Assembly: GCA_013400975.1 (NCBI GenBank)
Contig: WBMZ01003268.1
Location: forward strand, 59,228 to 123,227
Length of the DNA stretch: 64,000 nt
Origin: Atrichornis clamosus
Taxonomy: Eukaryota; Chordata; Aves; Passeriformes; Menuridae
Direction: 5' to 3'
In this document: piece after piece, positions 49,194 through 62,321 of the stretch
Numbering within the stretch: position 1 is the stretch's first letter
Layout: each line of letters opens with the position of its first letter
The notes under the pieces: model-generated
The model's database searches: none
The model's input: only the letters and a program-made list of their open reading frames with translations
Told to the model about the DNA's origin: nothing
Made by a program: the position numbers and the translations under genes

Positions 49194-50935
49194 ACCTCCA
49201 CAATCCAGTCTTGGAGGGATGTGGGAAGAGAAGGCCTTTTCTCCCCAGGGGCTACTTCAAAGCCAAGTGTGAGTTAATGTGGGGTTGGACTGGGAGCCCT
49301 GGGGTGTGTTCACAGAAGACAAAGCAGATGGGGCTCTGAAGAGGAGGGAAGAGGGACATTCCTGCAACCCAGTTAGTCACTGTGGCTTTTTCCATGAAAA
49401 ATGCCTCCTAGGAAATCGCAGATGGATGAAAGCCAGCTCCAGCCATGGGAATGTTGATTTTCACCTGTGACAAGCCCTGTGGGCTGAATGCAGCTCTTGG
49501 TGCAGTAAAGCCTGTTTGATTTGAGAGACAGTGCTGAGGATTCAACGCGTTCAGAGTGGTGAACACAGCAAAGAAAGCCCAGCAGGGCTAAAGCAACCAG
49601 CCAGTCCTGCCTGAGCAGCTACACATTTCCATGATCCCTCAGAACGTCTCTCACCATCTTCCACTTCCTTGAGGGTTGTGACATGCCTGCATGGGTGGAC
49701 ATAAATTTTATGGCTCGTCCAAAATGCCAAGGTTTTGTGACCTTGGCTGCCTTTCAGAGACCAAATTCGGGGTCCCCAGCCCTCTGTGCCCCTTCCTCCC
49801 CTTCACACACGGCTGAGCTGTGGTGACATCCCTGCTCCTGCCCCTCCACCTCCTGCACAGACTGGACAAGGCAGTGAGGGGGACCTGCCAGTTTGGCGAA
49901 GGAGTTTCCTCTGCCGAGCCTCAAATTAGAGGTGGCTTTTCTTTTTCCATTGATTTTCTTGTATTAACGGGAAGGAAAAGAACAGCTGTGATGCTGTGTG
50001 CAACAGCAGCCTTAGTGCTGGGTCTGCAGAGCAAGTCAGGACAGCAGCACTCTTTGTCTGGGGGTATAAAATGAGGAGGAGGAGGGTTGTGTTTGCAGAC
50101 CAAGCTTAGGCTTTGCCTCGTAAAGGGAAGGGGTATTTCAGTACTTGTGCTGTTCGGTGAGACCTGGCCTAGCTCAGACTGGGTGTTAAAGACATCTTTT
50201 ATTAGACCAAGTGTTAGAATTGTAAAAATAGATAAGTTTTCTTCAGCTGTGCAGGAACTGTCTTGTAGGCCTAAAGCTCTACCACTTGTTTTGTTTGACC
50301 AAAAAAAGGTTACCTCTGCCTAAAAATGCCCTGCATATGTGCTCAGACCAGCCCAACTACAGCAATTTACTCTTTTTTACCTTGGGAAAGGAGGGAAATT
50401 GGTACTCTCGAAGAAAAACTTCCATTTTCTGCAGATGGTTGGGACAGCTGTGGTTCCTGGGTGGGACTGGATTGCAGTGCTCCTGGGGCTGCAGGAGGTC
50501 CTTTTGGGGGAACTTGCAAGCTGCTCTGCAAAGACATCCCTTCACTTGAAAATGTAACTTAAAGGGCAGAAAATCTAAGGCAAGCTTTAGATTTTAAGGC
50601 TGTCAGCTGAAGTATTGCCTGCCTCTCTTCTCTGGCACGGGGTGGCTGAAGCCAAGAGGAGGAGGAGGAGGACAATAAATTACTGGGGAGCATAGATTAC
50701 TGGAGGGAGAAAAGGAGATTGTCTCATGTTAAATGGCAGAGGGAAAGAATCGCAGCTAATCTTTGCTCTGTTGAGCAGAGACAGCTGAGGTGTGTTCACA
50801 GGGAGTGGTGACAACGGTAACAACCAGGTACAGTGCACTCCCAGCTATGAGTCCTCAGTCCAACCTCACTGGGATATCGAAAAGTATAAGAAATAATAAT
50901 AGCCATGGGATGTCCTCATGTGCATCTCATTAAGC
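49194..50935. other. Intronic sequence without recognised features
   Basis: Unique sequence with (GGA)n of about five units near 50657-50672. Overlapping frames at 50286-50562 lack coding support. Confidence 0.4.
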
Positions 50936-51305
50936 CCTTCCTTCCCTTCCCTTCCCTTCCCTTCCCTTCCCTTCCCTTCCCTTCCCTTCCCTTCCCTTCC
51001 CTTCCCTTCCCTTCCCTTCCCTTCNNNNNNNNNNNNNNNNNNNNNNNNNNNNNNNNNNNNNNNNNNNNNNNNNNNNNNNNNNNNNNNNNNNNNNNNNNNN
51101 NNNNNNNNNNNNNNNNNNNNNNNNNNNNNNNNNNNNNNNNNNNNNNNNNNNNNNNNNNNNNNNNNNNNNNNNNNNNNNNNNNNNNNNNNNNNNNNNNNNN
51201 NNNNNNNNNNNNNNNNNNNNNNNNNNNNNCCCCTTCCCCTTTCTCCATTCCCCCTTCTCCTTTTCCCTTTCTCCTCTCCTCCCCTCCCTTCTTCCCCTCT
51301 CCTTT
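50936..51305 (+). repeat. (TTCCC)n pentamer microsatellite around a gap
   Basis: About seventeen TTCCC units run up to 51024, then the N run, then an imperfect C/T-rich tract at 51230-51305. The strand is opposite in purine content to the array at 36262-36781. Apparent long frames through it are artefacts. Confidence 0.9.
51025..51229. other. Assembly gap, 205 N
   Basis: A run of N within a pyrimidine-rich pentamer array. Confidence 0.98.
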
Positions 51306-51782
51306 CCCCAACACTGTGGAGCTGAAAACAAACCCAAAGCCTCTGGTGTAACACTTTTCCTGATGCTTTCCTTCCCATTTAAAAGCCTGCAGAAATGTCT
51401 AAAAGCCATCACAGCTCTCCTTAGGCACCATCTGATGGGAGAAGCAAATTAGTAGCCTTACCATTGTCCTGGAATTGAGCAGCAAATCCCTGGCTAAAGG
51501 CTCTCTGTGGATTAGCAGGTCAGTAATGTGAGCACTCCCCTGGCAGTGAGCAGAGGTGGCTGTTGCCTGGGCAGTGATTGCCAGCACAAATGGAAGGCTG
51601 GATGACACAAAATCTTGTTTTTCAGCCGGCAAAAGTTGGATGTTTAGAGAAACGCTAAAGGAATTAAAACGACATTGGAGTTGTACTTGGAAATATGGAA
51701 AAACTGCACATCTTCGGGTCTGGTGGCTTTAATTTCCTTGAGTTCTTGAAAGGAATTCTTCAGACAAAGGTTTTGGTTTTTT
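51306..51782. other. Intronic sequence without recognised features
   Basis: Unique sequence between the pentamer array and a long CR1; nothing recognised. Confidence 0.4.
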
Positions 51783-52270
51783 GGGCCCCCAAGACAAGAA
51801 AGATGCAGACCTGTTGGAGCGAGTTCAGAGGAGGCCACAAAGATGTTCCGAGGGCTGGAGCCCCTCAGCTCTGGAGCCGGGCTGGGAGAGCTGGGGGTGT
51901 TCACCCAGAAAAGAAAAGGCTCCAGGGAGACCTCAGAGCCCCTTCCAGTGCCTAAAGGGGCTCCGAGAGAGCTGGAGAGGGGCTTTGGACACTGGCATGG
52001 AGTGCCAGGATGAGGGGGAATGGTTTCCCACTGCCAGAGGACAGGGTTAGATGGAATATGGGGAAGGAATTCTTCCCTGTGAGGGTGGTGAGGCCCTGGC
52101 ACAGGTTTCCTGGAGAAGCTGTGGCTGCCCCATCCCTGGAAGTGTCCAAGGCCAGGTTGGATGGGGCTTGGAGCAATCTGGGATAGTGGAAGGTGTCCCT
52201 GCTCATGGCAGGGGTTTGGAATGAGATGATCTTCAAGGTCCCCTCAACCCCAAACCATTCTGTGATCCTT
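51783..52270 (+). mobile_element. CR1 LINE 3' fragment, long
   Basis: Plus-strand CR1 from the reverse-transcriptase end region (CCTGTTGGAGCGAGTTCAGA) through GGCTCCAGGGAGACCTCAGA, CTTCCCTGTGAGGGTGGTG and CCCATCCCTGGAAGTGTCC to GATGATCTTCAAGGTCCC and the terminal ATTCTGTGATCC. It is of the same type as the minus-strand copies at 24108 and 31733. Confidence 0.93.
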
Positions 52271-53640
52271 CAGTTGGCTGGGGGCAATTCAGAGGAGGTT
52301 CAGGGCTCTGTTTTGCATTCACTTCCACCCAGCTGTGGCAGGTGGAGACACCACTGCCCTGTGTCTCCTTTAACCCTTCTGGGGTCACAGCTGCCAAAGG
52401 AAAATGTTTTTGGCATTGTTTCACTTCATCACATGACACAATCATTTTAATTCTGTTTTTTAACTGAATCTTGAAAATACTTTTCTCTCTCCCACCCCTG
52501 GTAACCTTCCACAGGAGTGCAGGGGACAGGTGGAGCCCTAAACAAGAGGAACTAATGGAGCTGTTCAGTCTAGTTTGTTCCTCACGCTCCATCTGTTTAC
52601 TTCCATTATCCTATATCACATTCTATTTACCTGTTGCCATTTTAACTTCTTTGGAAATTCCATGGGTAGTATTTGCCTGGTTTGTGTAAGGACGTCAAAA
52701 CATGAAAACTCTGTAAAATACTGTATTTGCTTAAAATAAGCAACTTGCAAAAAAAAAAAAATTCAACAGAGATGTTCTTTATCTTCATTGTGTGGGGGAT
52801 TGAGAAACCCTACTGATGTTGCCAAAGCTATTTTAAGCTATGAGAACACAATACATTTGAAAGTTTAATTGCTTGCTGAATAATGTAAGCTGTCAAAATA
52901 AATACTCAAGGTCTTGCATAAAGGAGAACATTAGGAAAAAAAATTTAAAAAAAGACAAAGCAGAAATGTGAAGTCAGTCACAAGTGGAATCACACTTCAC
53001 CCCAGCATTAGCAACACATTTATTTCTGCACCCAGTAATTGCAGCAACAAAGAGCCAGCAAAAGTTTTAGGGGTAACACTCTTTATTTTCTAAAGCATTT
53101 AGAAATACGTGGCTGGGTCCCATAAGTGTAACTGCTCAGTGATAGCCTCCCTCCCCTGAAGCTGATGGGATTCAGGCTGCTTTTCCCTCTGACTAACCAG
53201 AAGGAACAGTTAAGCTCCATTATGCAGATGATAAAAGCTCTCACCGTGCAGAATGGAAAGGAAAAGTGACTGGAGGGGTGGCTGTGGAAGCACTGGGATG
53301 GACAGGAGGCTTTGGGACACAGAGCTTGCCAGGCAGGCAGCTTGAAAAGAAACTGGTGGTTGGTTTAGATGTTATTTCTTGGTGGTTTTTTTTCCTCATT
53401 TTACTGAACTTGAGGATCAAGTCTTAGTGCATTTTCTTTCTAAATAAACAGGATTGCAGCAGCAGTACTCCTGTTCTTAAAACAATCCCTTTTCATAAGA
53501 AGAATAAGGAAACCCTCTCCCTGTCCCTGCGAAATCTGGGGAAACATAGAAGGGTGGGGTTTTTTTTACAGATCACTCCAATTTTGGCTGAGGTTGGTGA
53601 AGAAGCATTTGAGGCGTGGCCTCCCAGTGCCCCACACAGA
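52271..53640. other. Intronic sequence without recognised features
   Basis: AT-rich unique sequence with A-runs near 52749 and 52935. No exon is recognised. Confidence 0.4.
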
Positions 53641-53712
53641 GGGACAATCACTGCCCTGGTCCTGCTGGCCACACTGTTGCTGACACAGAATGCCAGGATG
53701 CCACTGGGATAT
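53641..53712 (-). mobile_element. Possible CR1 internal fragment
   Basis: GGGACAATCACTGCCCTGG followed by CCTGCTGGCCACACTG resembles the same internal CR1 segment seen at 24585-24630 and near 32231-32272 (minus strand). It is short, isolated and diverged. Confidence 0.5.
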
Positions 53713-55760
53713 GGCCGGGATGTGCTGTGTCTCCTCTGGCTTATACAACCGGCTTCACTTTTCAAGGAAGAGGGCACTCAAGGGAGAAGGATGAATGCCC
53801 AGGTCTCACTCTGATGAAGGCCTAAATGCTCCCTTGTCACCTAAAAACATCATTGTATTTCCCAATTCTCTCTGCTCTTCTCCCAGCACCCACACAGACA
53901 CACCTAAGAGGAGCTTTCCTCCACGGTCTGCTGAGTCTGAAAGGCAGGGTAAGGACTGTGACAGCTCTCTGCAAAGTTAACAGGAATCAAAACTGAGCAT
54001 TTCTAATGGGTTTTCTCTGTGTCTGCTATCAGGCCTGATCCTCATAAGTGATTTCTCTTGTCAGCGCTAAGTGGCTGTGAAAATATTTCTACTAAAATTT
54101 AGAGCTGGCACAAAGACCAGGGAAGTTACTGAGGAGGCTGGAGGAGCTGCACACAGTGTTAGGCTGAGTCCTGCCTGGCAGCAGGTTTCTAAATAGCCAG
54201 GCACAAAGTTATTGCAAAGAAAAAGTGATCTGAACCATTTTTAAAACAGGAATGTGCATTGCAAAGCAGTGACCTCATGTGGGTCGAGAAATTTAGCAGG
54301 AATTCCCAGGAATGGCATTCCTGTATGAACTTTTAACTAGTGAGTTTGGAGAAGGAAGGTGATCTTTTTTTTTTTTTTTTTTTTTTTTGTCTTTTTATAT
54401 AACTAAGGTATTATGCAGCCGGACAGAGTGGAATTTTTCCGTGTTCACAATTTTAAAGGATTGTGGTGAAAGTATAAAAAAAGATCCTGAGAAAACACAA
54501 GACATAATCAAAATCTATTAAAAAAAATAAGAAGGTGGTTCTCAGTGAACCTTGTAGCACAGCCTGTTTTGATTTTTTTTTTTTTTTTAAGAAATGAGGC
54601 TGAGAAGTGACTTGTTACAGACACAAGCTCCATCAAGGGAGGAAAGTAGTAGCTCTTAAATCTATCAGCGAAAGGAGTGAAGAGGGAGAAAGAAGCCAAC
54701 ATCAGAAAAATGTAAAGAAAAAAATGCAATTAACAAATAGACTTGAGTGTGCTTAACTGGGGAAACGTGTCACCCAGGCTTTGGTGTGCTGCGTTTGACT
54801 CCACTTGTGAAATGAAAGAGAGGTTGAGCAGGAATCTGAAAGACTTCTGAACTGCATTTTTCTGAGGAGATGCTCCCAGGACAGGAGGAAATGCTCCCTC
54901 TGTGTGAAGATGAGCAGATGCTGGAGGTGAGCAGGTCTTCTTTCCCACTGAGAGGGATTCACACATTTCAGCAGAGGTGTTTTCACTGAGCTGGTCACAC
55001 AAAAATGCTCTTTAGTCAACCAAGACATACAGTTGCCTGCATTTGATTGTCTCATTCCCATTTGGTGGCTGTATCCAGGTATATTCATGCCTTTATTTTA
55101 CCACTCCTCCTTCTTTTTAATTAAAAAAAAAATATCCACCAGTATATTGCCAGATAATTTAGTAATGTTTACAGAGTGTGGGGCAGATAATGGTTTTTGA
55201 TGGTGAACTGGAAGCCTATCTCCCACCTTTTACTTTCTAATCACACACCACACTACCAGTTGTGGTTTCCCACCTGGACTGAACTAACAACTGGATAACA
55301 CAAAATGTCTCTTTATGTTTCTACTAAGTCACAAATTGTCTGCAGTGCCTCTTTGGATCTTCCTTTTTATAGTCACAAGGTGGGTCATGGGAAGCCGTAA
55401 TTAAAAGGTAGAAGACAAATTCCAGGAGGATAAAGAAGAGGCTGTAAGCAGAGATCACCTGGAAATGAGTAAGAACATTTCTGACAAGGCCAGAAAGGGG
55501 TATTCTGGAGAACCCTGCCCCCTTTTGTTCTCAGACATCTCGGATTATAAATAGAAGATAATGGAATGCAGCGTCCTGCAGAAACTGTGAATAATCAGGT
55601 GGATGATGTACAAGAGCAAGTGGAGGTCACAGAGATAAACTACAATAATGCCTGAATTTATTGGGGAGGGGAAAATGAGTTGGGAATGACTTTGGCTGGC
55701 TTCTTGTTTAAATGGTAGGAAAACAAGATGTATAAATCCTGAAAAGCAAAAGTTCAGTTC
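53713..55760. other. Intronic sequence with poly(T) runs
   Basis: A T24 run lies at 54365-54388, a T16 run near 54573, and an A-run near 55122. No exon or CR1 was recognised. Confidence 0.45.
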
Positions 55761-55845
55761 GAGACACCGGTGCAAATCGAGAGTAATTCCATTAAAGGTA
55801 ATGGAATTACGTCAGTGAAAGGCCGGAGGTGAGTTCAGACCCAAT
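55761..55845. repeat. Palindromic old repeat with perfect 12-bp inverted arms
   Basis: A perfect hairpin: GTAATTCCATTA at 55783-55794, loop AAGG, and TAATGGAATTAC at 55799-55810. The flanks (GACACCGGTGCAAATCGAG on the left, CAGTGAAAGG and TTCAGACCCAAT on the right) recall a widespread old amniote palindromic repeat with a CCATTGA..TCAATGG centre. I cannot name the family with certainty. Confidence 0.6.
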
Positions 55846-58800
55846 TACATCTCGGTCCTAAAATGAGATTTCGATGTTGTTTGCCAGCGTTTGTAGTGCA
55901 GTGAGAGCCCAAGTGAGAGCATCGTTCTGCTGTGCTGGGTGGTGCTCCCAAGAACCTCCAGTCCCGACAGACGAGGCACAGCAAGCAAGAGAAAAGAAGC
56001 AGAAATTGGTTCTGAGTACAACAGAAAGTGGAACTGAAGCAGAAAAGAAGCCAAAGTGTTAAAACAGAAGTAACCTGGCTCACCAATGCATTTTTGAAAA
56101 TAGTATTTTAAAAGGAAAAGCAAGTGCAGTGCTCTCTGCGGGAGCGGTGTGCACCTGGCCAGGGCTATCAGTGTGGAGGAAAGCTTGTCCTTGGAGTCAA
56201 CTGTGGAATAGAAAACAAAAAAAAAAACAATGTTGAAAGGGGCATCTGATGTGAGACAGTTGGATATTTGGCTGGAAGGGAGCAGGCTTTGGTGACCTGA
56301 GGTTTTTGATCCTTGAAAAGAGAAAAAAAAAGGAAAAAAAAGAAACGAAAAGAAACGAAAAGAAAATGCAGGGTAGAAAAACATCTCCTTTTTGAGGTTA
56401 TTTCCTCAAGCTTTTAAAAAAAATCTTTTTGTTCCTCCAGTCAACATCTGAACAAATACATATATCAGCTAGTGCAGTCACAATGTTTAATTTCATCTTA
56501 TCATGCAGGTAAGAAATATTTATTTTCTTTAACCAAAAAAAAAAAAAGATTGCTGAATAGGGAACATGGAAAAAGCCAGCCTATGTGAAATAGGTTTTGT
56601 TATGGTCAGTGCTTTCTCCTGAACCCACAGTTTTATTACTTTTATTACTATTATTGCTCAACATCTGTGTGGCTTCAGAGGGACTCTAAGAGGCTCTGCA
56701 TTTTTAACAATTAACTGAAATACTTTGAATTTCCCTCAACCATCCCATCTGCAAACAGATTTTCTCAAGAGACCACAACAGCTGTTACTTAACTCTTGGG
56801 CTCTTCTAACAAAGCATGTTGTCTAAACTCTGGTAAATTTTTGTAGTCTCCCATTTTCTGTCCTGGGCAGTACCAGGCTGGCTGGGAAATAGTAAAGGAG
56901 CTGTTTTGACTTGAGTGACTATCAGAGCTCTCAGTAGGACACAGGAAACATAAAGTGATATTTCAGTGTGATTTAATAATAAAATTATGGACTTCCCTTA
57001 GCACTGGATCACAGTTTCTTGATGGCTAAATCCCAAATGCACAGAGGTGGCAACTCTTACAGCTTGGACTGAAATGTAATGGTGAGGAATAGTAGGTGTT
57101 GATGAATTAGATGAGAATTTGGGGAAGTCTCAGCTTGCTGTGCCAACTGATGGAGCTGAAGGGGAGCTGAAGACGTGCTGCCTTTGATGTTAACAGGGAA
57201 GTTGGTAAATTACTGGATTCTCTGTTTTAAATATTGATTTTATTTTGGTCTGGGAGAGAGAGAAGGTGATTTGACTAGTAGATTAATTATCTTTCTCTCT
57301 TCAAGTAATTTCTCTTGCTGTTTGTCACCCTCTTTGCATTTGGAGAGCTACAATGCCAACACTGAGAGTGTTAAAAATGCAGCTCTCTGGGGAGGGGAGG
57401 CAGAAGGGAAGAGGGATCTTCCTGCAATATTTTCTCTTCATTAAAAAAAAGTTCCCACTCCCCGATCAGGTTCCCTGCTACACATCCAGACATTTGACAA
57501 GTTGACTTTGTATCATTGTTCAAAAGCTGCTGCTGTGGACTGCTGGTTGTATTTTCTGTTCTCAGGGATACAGCACCAAAGGCCTTTCTTTGTAGTTATC
57601 TCTGACATTTTCCAACCTCCAAAATAATAGTAATAAAGCACACTTCTGAAGTGGCATTAAATTAATACATATATGCAAGACATTGATATGGAGTAATCAA
57701 ACAAATACAGCTCATTCAGCAAGTTCCTTTATGGAAGTTTTTAGGGCAGATAAGATCCTGCACTGATAGAATTTTTTAATCTTCTGTAAGAGATAGTAAA
57801 AGGGTCCTTTTCTCTAAGTCTGTTTGGTAGGGAAAGTGTTTTAGAACAAAACCTGAGATCCTGCTGGTGTGGCAGGGGTGTTGTGTCAGAGAGGCACATC
57901 CAGCATCACACTGTGACTGAGGGGACACTGGTTCCAGGAGGCTCCTTGGAGCTCTTGGCTGAGTGCCCTCTTCCACCACCACCAGAGAAAAAGTGTCCTC
58001 GTAGCTGGAGAGAAGAGGAAGAGCAGATACAGCATCACCCTGCGCCACGTCTGCAGATGGATGAGAAGAAGGTGATAAGGACCCATCTGGCTGACAAGCA
58101 GGAGCAGAGATTGTGAGGCACCTCTGTGGCAGAGAATTGTGTCTCACCAAGGGTGTAAAACTTGCCCAAATCTTGCTGAACTGAAGCTGCCTTTGCCTGT
58201 GACGGCAAAGTCACAGGAACGTGTGGGGTCGGGAATGGCTGCAGCTGTGTCTGGGACCACCATGGGCACTGTGGTCTGATGCAGTTGCTTAGAGGAGCCT
58301 CCAACCACAAAATACCCACCTAAATGTTGGTCTAACAGGATGGAATGTATGGGCAGAACACTTCTGTTGGGCAGCTAAAAATATCAGCAGTTCTCTCAGC
58401 TGTTCTGCCTAGCGATGACTTCATTTCTTTTAATTTTTGTCATTAATAGGAGAAAGTAGATAATCAGGAAGCTGTGATTTTTGATTTTTTAAAAAAAAAG
58501 TTGTTTTATTTAAATTGCGTGGTTGCTTCAGAGCTTTCCAAACATTTTGATAAACTGTTTTTTTGACCAGAGATAACCCTGTTACCCTTGGAATTAAGCG
58601 GATAGGAAAAGGGTGATAACTTCTGGGAAAAGCCTCACTCCAGTGATCTGAGCAGAGCTCAACACATCTCAGGATAGTGCTGGCTGGGAGGTTTTTCTGG
58701 ATGTTATCTGGGCCAAGGCCCTGCTCAAGAACAAGGCCAACTCTGATCAGGCTTCTGGGAGCCTCATGGAAAAATAGACCTCAGTTAAGGAAAATATTGG

Positions 58801-61800
58801 GGTTCATTAATGTCTTATAACCTGCCCATGCTGACTTCATGCCTCCAGCTTGCTTATCTTCCTTTCTTCTCAACAATTCTGGGATAAGGGGAAGGGATCC
58901 AAGTGAATGCTTCAGCCAGAAGACGTGGTTCAACTTGTGGGGAGACAGCAACAGAACTGTTCCGTGGTGTTCTCTGTGCGGGAACCTGCCAGCCTGGAGA
59001 GCAAAAGAGCTTTAAGGGCAGGAAATCTGCCTGTCTCCATGGATCTCGGATTTCTAAACCCATGGAAGGAACAGGCACTAAATTCCTACAGGCTTTTAAG
59101 TAAATAGAGAGCCACACTGTGTGTTTTGGTACCTACGGGGTGACACAGTCCTGGATGAGAGGTGATTGGGTGGATGGCTTGGATGTCACATGGATTTGTA
59201 GTTATGAATCCGGATCTCACCTACTGTTAGTGTTTTGTACAATTGTGAAGAGTCCTGAAAATAGACCCAAGAACTGTTTTGGGATATCTGGCTGATCTGC
59301 TCTCAGTTAGAGAATTAACACTGCATAATAAGGAATGCCTTTCCAGCCACTCTTCCCTCAGACTGGAGCAATGCAGGGGATTGTTGTTACCTAAGGGCAG
59401 GACCCCACATATAAAGCATTATCCTCAACTTTTAATTTCAGGGGTTTTATTTAGACAGCTGTGGGAATATTAATTCAGATCACTCAAAAGCAGCCCAGAA
59501 GTTTGGAGTTGACGTGTGGCTCCTGTTGCTACCACAGCACACACCCGCTGATAGATTTTAGTGAGCTGACAAACAAGTAGGAGGGAAGAATCTCTTTCTG
59601 CTCCATAATAGCTAAGCCATCACCATTTACCCAAGATCTCATGTGTCTGAAGTTCTCCAGATTTTCATTTTACTCCAGAAGCCCATTTTCAGCTGAACAA
59701 ACTCTTCTGTCCATTTGGGAAAGAAAAGGAAAAAAATTATATTTAGGATTACTCCCTTTAGCTTCTTGCATTTCAGCCTGACCCTGTTTTGATGTCAAAT
59801 CCTTTTATTTTAGAAGGAAAGGTTAGTCACAAGGTTCAGTAACATCTCTCCTGTGGTGCATTGGGCCTTTAATGGATATTGCTGCTGAATTCATTTAAGG
59901 AACTTGTCAGCTGCATCCATGGGCTCAACTTTTTGGCAGCTGTTGCATAAACTTAGCATACTTAACCATTTTGTATGAAAGCCTGTTTTTAAGACTAAGA
60001 TTGCAAGGAAGCATGTTTAGGCTGCTCCATCTGCTTTTGGCTATCACTTTTACTGTTTTCTTTTCTTTTTGTGTCCCTACCTGCACAAATGCAATGTGAT
60101 TTTCACAACATGATAGTAAATATGTAATTTCCTACCTTGGTTACATTTACAAGGGCTCCTGTTGAAGCAAGACAACAGAGAATCTGTCTCTGGAATTTTT
60201 TATTCTACACATGAGCCATGATTCATGGAGAGGAGAAACATTATTGATCTTTCATCAGGTAATTTTCTTTCAAGTACCTGCATTGGACTCTTAACAGTGG
60301 TTCTTAAGCTGAATCCATTTTCCCCCTAGAGAACAAATTTGCTATCAGCAGCAGAGGTTTCTGATAACAGTTTTCACATTTGAATGGATTGGAACGTTTG
60401 GATATTTCCCTTGGCCCTCCCTGTAAACAGAGAGCTGCTGTCTCTGAGTTCATTAAATGCTTCATCCACTGCTTTCTGCCAGCAGAAAGAGAGTCTTGCC
60501 TCACCTGAAACAAACCTCAGAGCCTGGTGATTTGTAATGGACTTCCTCAGGTCTTTTATTCTGTTTGTTTATCTTTTTATTATGTATTGGTACCTGTTTC
60601 TTATTAGGGCGGTATCTCTTTGAAGTTTAATTTTTTTGGGGACGACCAGTGGTGCATTTTAATTGTTGCCCTCCCTGTGGAGGCACGAGTCCTTCTGGCC
60701 ACAACCTAAGCATTTTTGTGGTGGACCAGGGACGGTGATTTGCACAGCTCCTGTAATAGCAGTGCCTTTTGGGTGCTGGTGCAAAATTTATCACCCCACA
60801 AAATGGGGTCTTCATTCACATGGCTGCTCTAGCGGGTGTTTTATGGGCCAATAAAGTGCCTTGTGTTTTTGTAATCTAAGTGCTTGTCTGCTTTATGGTC
60901 TGATGTCACTTGGAGGGTGGTGGGGAAGAGCGACTTCTGGCACGCTGGATATTATACATTATTGTCACCTGAGAGCTTGAAGGATCTTTAAAGTGATGAA
61001 ATGTGGGGCTGACGAGCTGAGAAGTCTCACCAGTAGCATTTCTTTTTAAGATTTTGCCTGTTTTGGAAACGTAATCATTCCTAAAAAGAGACAGATACAT
61101 CTATCTCCCTGCTAAATTAAAGTGTTGCTAGAAAAGCAATGCAAGGCAGAGTGAAACGTAAGGTGAATGGAAAGGACAGTGAAGGAGATAGAAAAGTATT
61201 GAGATTTAAACTCTATATTTTGAGTGTATTGCACTCTGTGCAGGATAAATATATTAATTTGCCTTGTACTTCACAGCTTGCCCTTATGTTCAGAAAGTTG
61301 CAGGGATGTCAGGTTTAAAGAGGCATATGAAGTGTAAGGGATGGAGCAATAGGTGGTAAGTAGGCTGCTGAGATCCATTTCTCTTCCCAGCACAATTCCT
61401 TTTAGTCATCTCTGTGCTTTTGAGAACAAAGTGCAGTATGAAAACAAATAAAACCACAACAAAAAAATCCTGCTCTCAAGCAAACATATTTTAAAGCTGA
61501 TTTCTGCCTCATATTGTTTTCACATATTTCTGTTCTCCTGTCTTTTGCTCAAAAAAAAAAAAAAAAGAAAAAAACAAACCAGAAAAAATAGATCTCGGCA
61601 CAAGTGCCTCGAGGGAGTGTGTTCAGAAAGTGCCAGCGCTGTTACCAACGTCAACTTTTACGCTTCACTTTGTACTTTAAAGTGTATCTTTCCTCCAGCT
61701 GACCTCCCTATCTGCATAGCACTGTACTCCAAAATCCCTTCTAGCAGAGGAAGAGGTGGAGGAGACAGAGAAAGAAAGAATAAAGTTGAATAAAGCACTT

Positions 61801-62321
61801 GTTGTGTGCTCTTGCTGTGGAGTTGCTGGAGTTGGTCACGAGGGCACAACAGACTCAGTGTGAGCAGAAAAGCCACTGGTTAGAGCAGAGATCCCCAACC
61901 CACAGGACATGGAGCAGTCAGAGGCCATTCTCAGCAGCAGTGGGGTGATCACCTTCAGAAGGAGTCACAAAGGTAATTTTTTTTTCTGTCTGAAGCAGCA
62001 GCAATTTGCAGCTTCCCATTCTGGTCTCAATATTATTGTGCCAGGCAGGCTGAGAGCTGCAGGTCTGGCTCAGGGCATGACAGTGGGTGTAGACATGGGA
62101 TGAATTTTAGACAAGTGAGGAAGTGGTTTGGGCATCCCATATCAGGGAAAATGTGATCAGAGGACCAGAGTGACAAACCCTGATATCTTGGTCTCAGTTG
62201 CTGGAGCTGGACAGGTGAAGGGTGTGAGGGGCTGTGCTTTGTAAGTGCATGGAGATGTAATGGGGCAGGAGATTCTGTCCTGGCTCAGGTGATGTCATTG
62301 GGGTGGTGTTTTGGGAATGCA
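55846..62321. other. Intronic sequence, 6.5 kb without recognised mobile elements
   Basis: It holds A-rich stretches at 56215-56228, 56320-56370 and 61550-61590, and otherwise unique sequence. Frames at 57776-58319, 58854-59117 and 60627-60854 occur in several overlapping phases with no splice or similarity support. 60640-60870 is compositionally even and could be conserved, but I have no evidence. Confidence 0.4.

Noticed and set aside
50866..51412. Several open frames of 130-170 codons in TTCCC repeat
   Set aside because: They are artefacts of a pentamer array and the N run.
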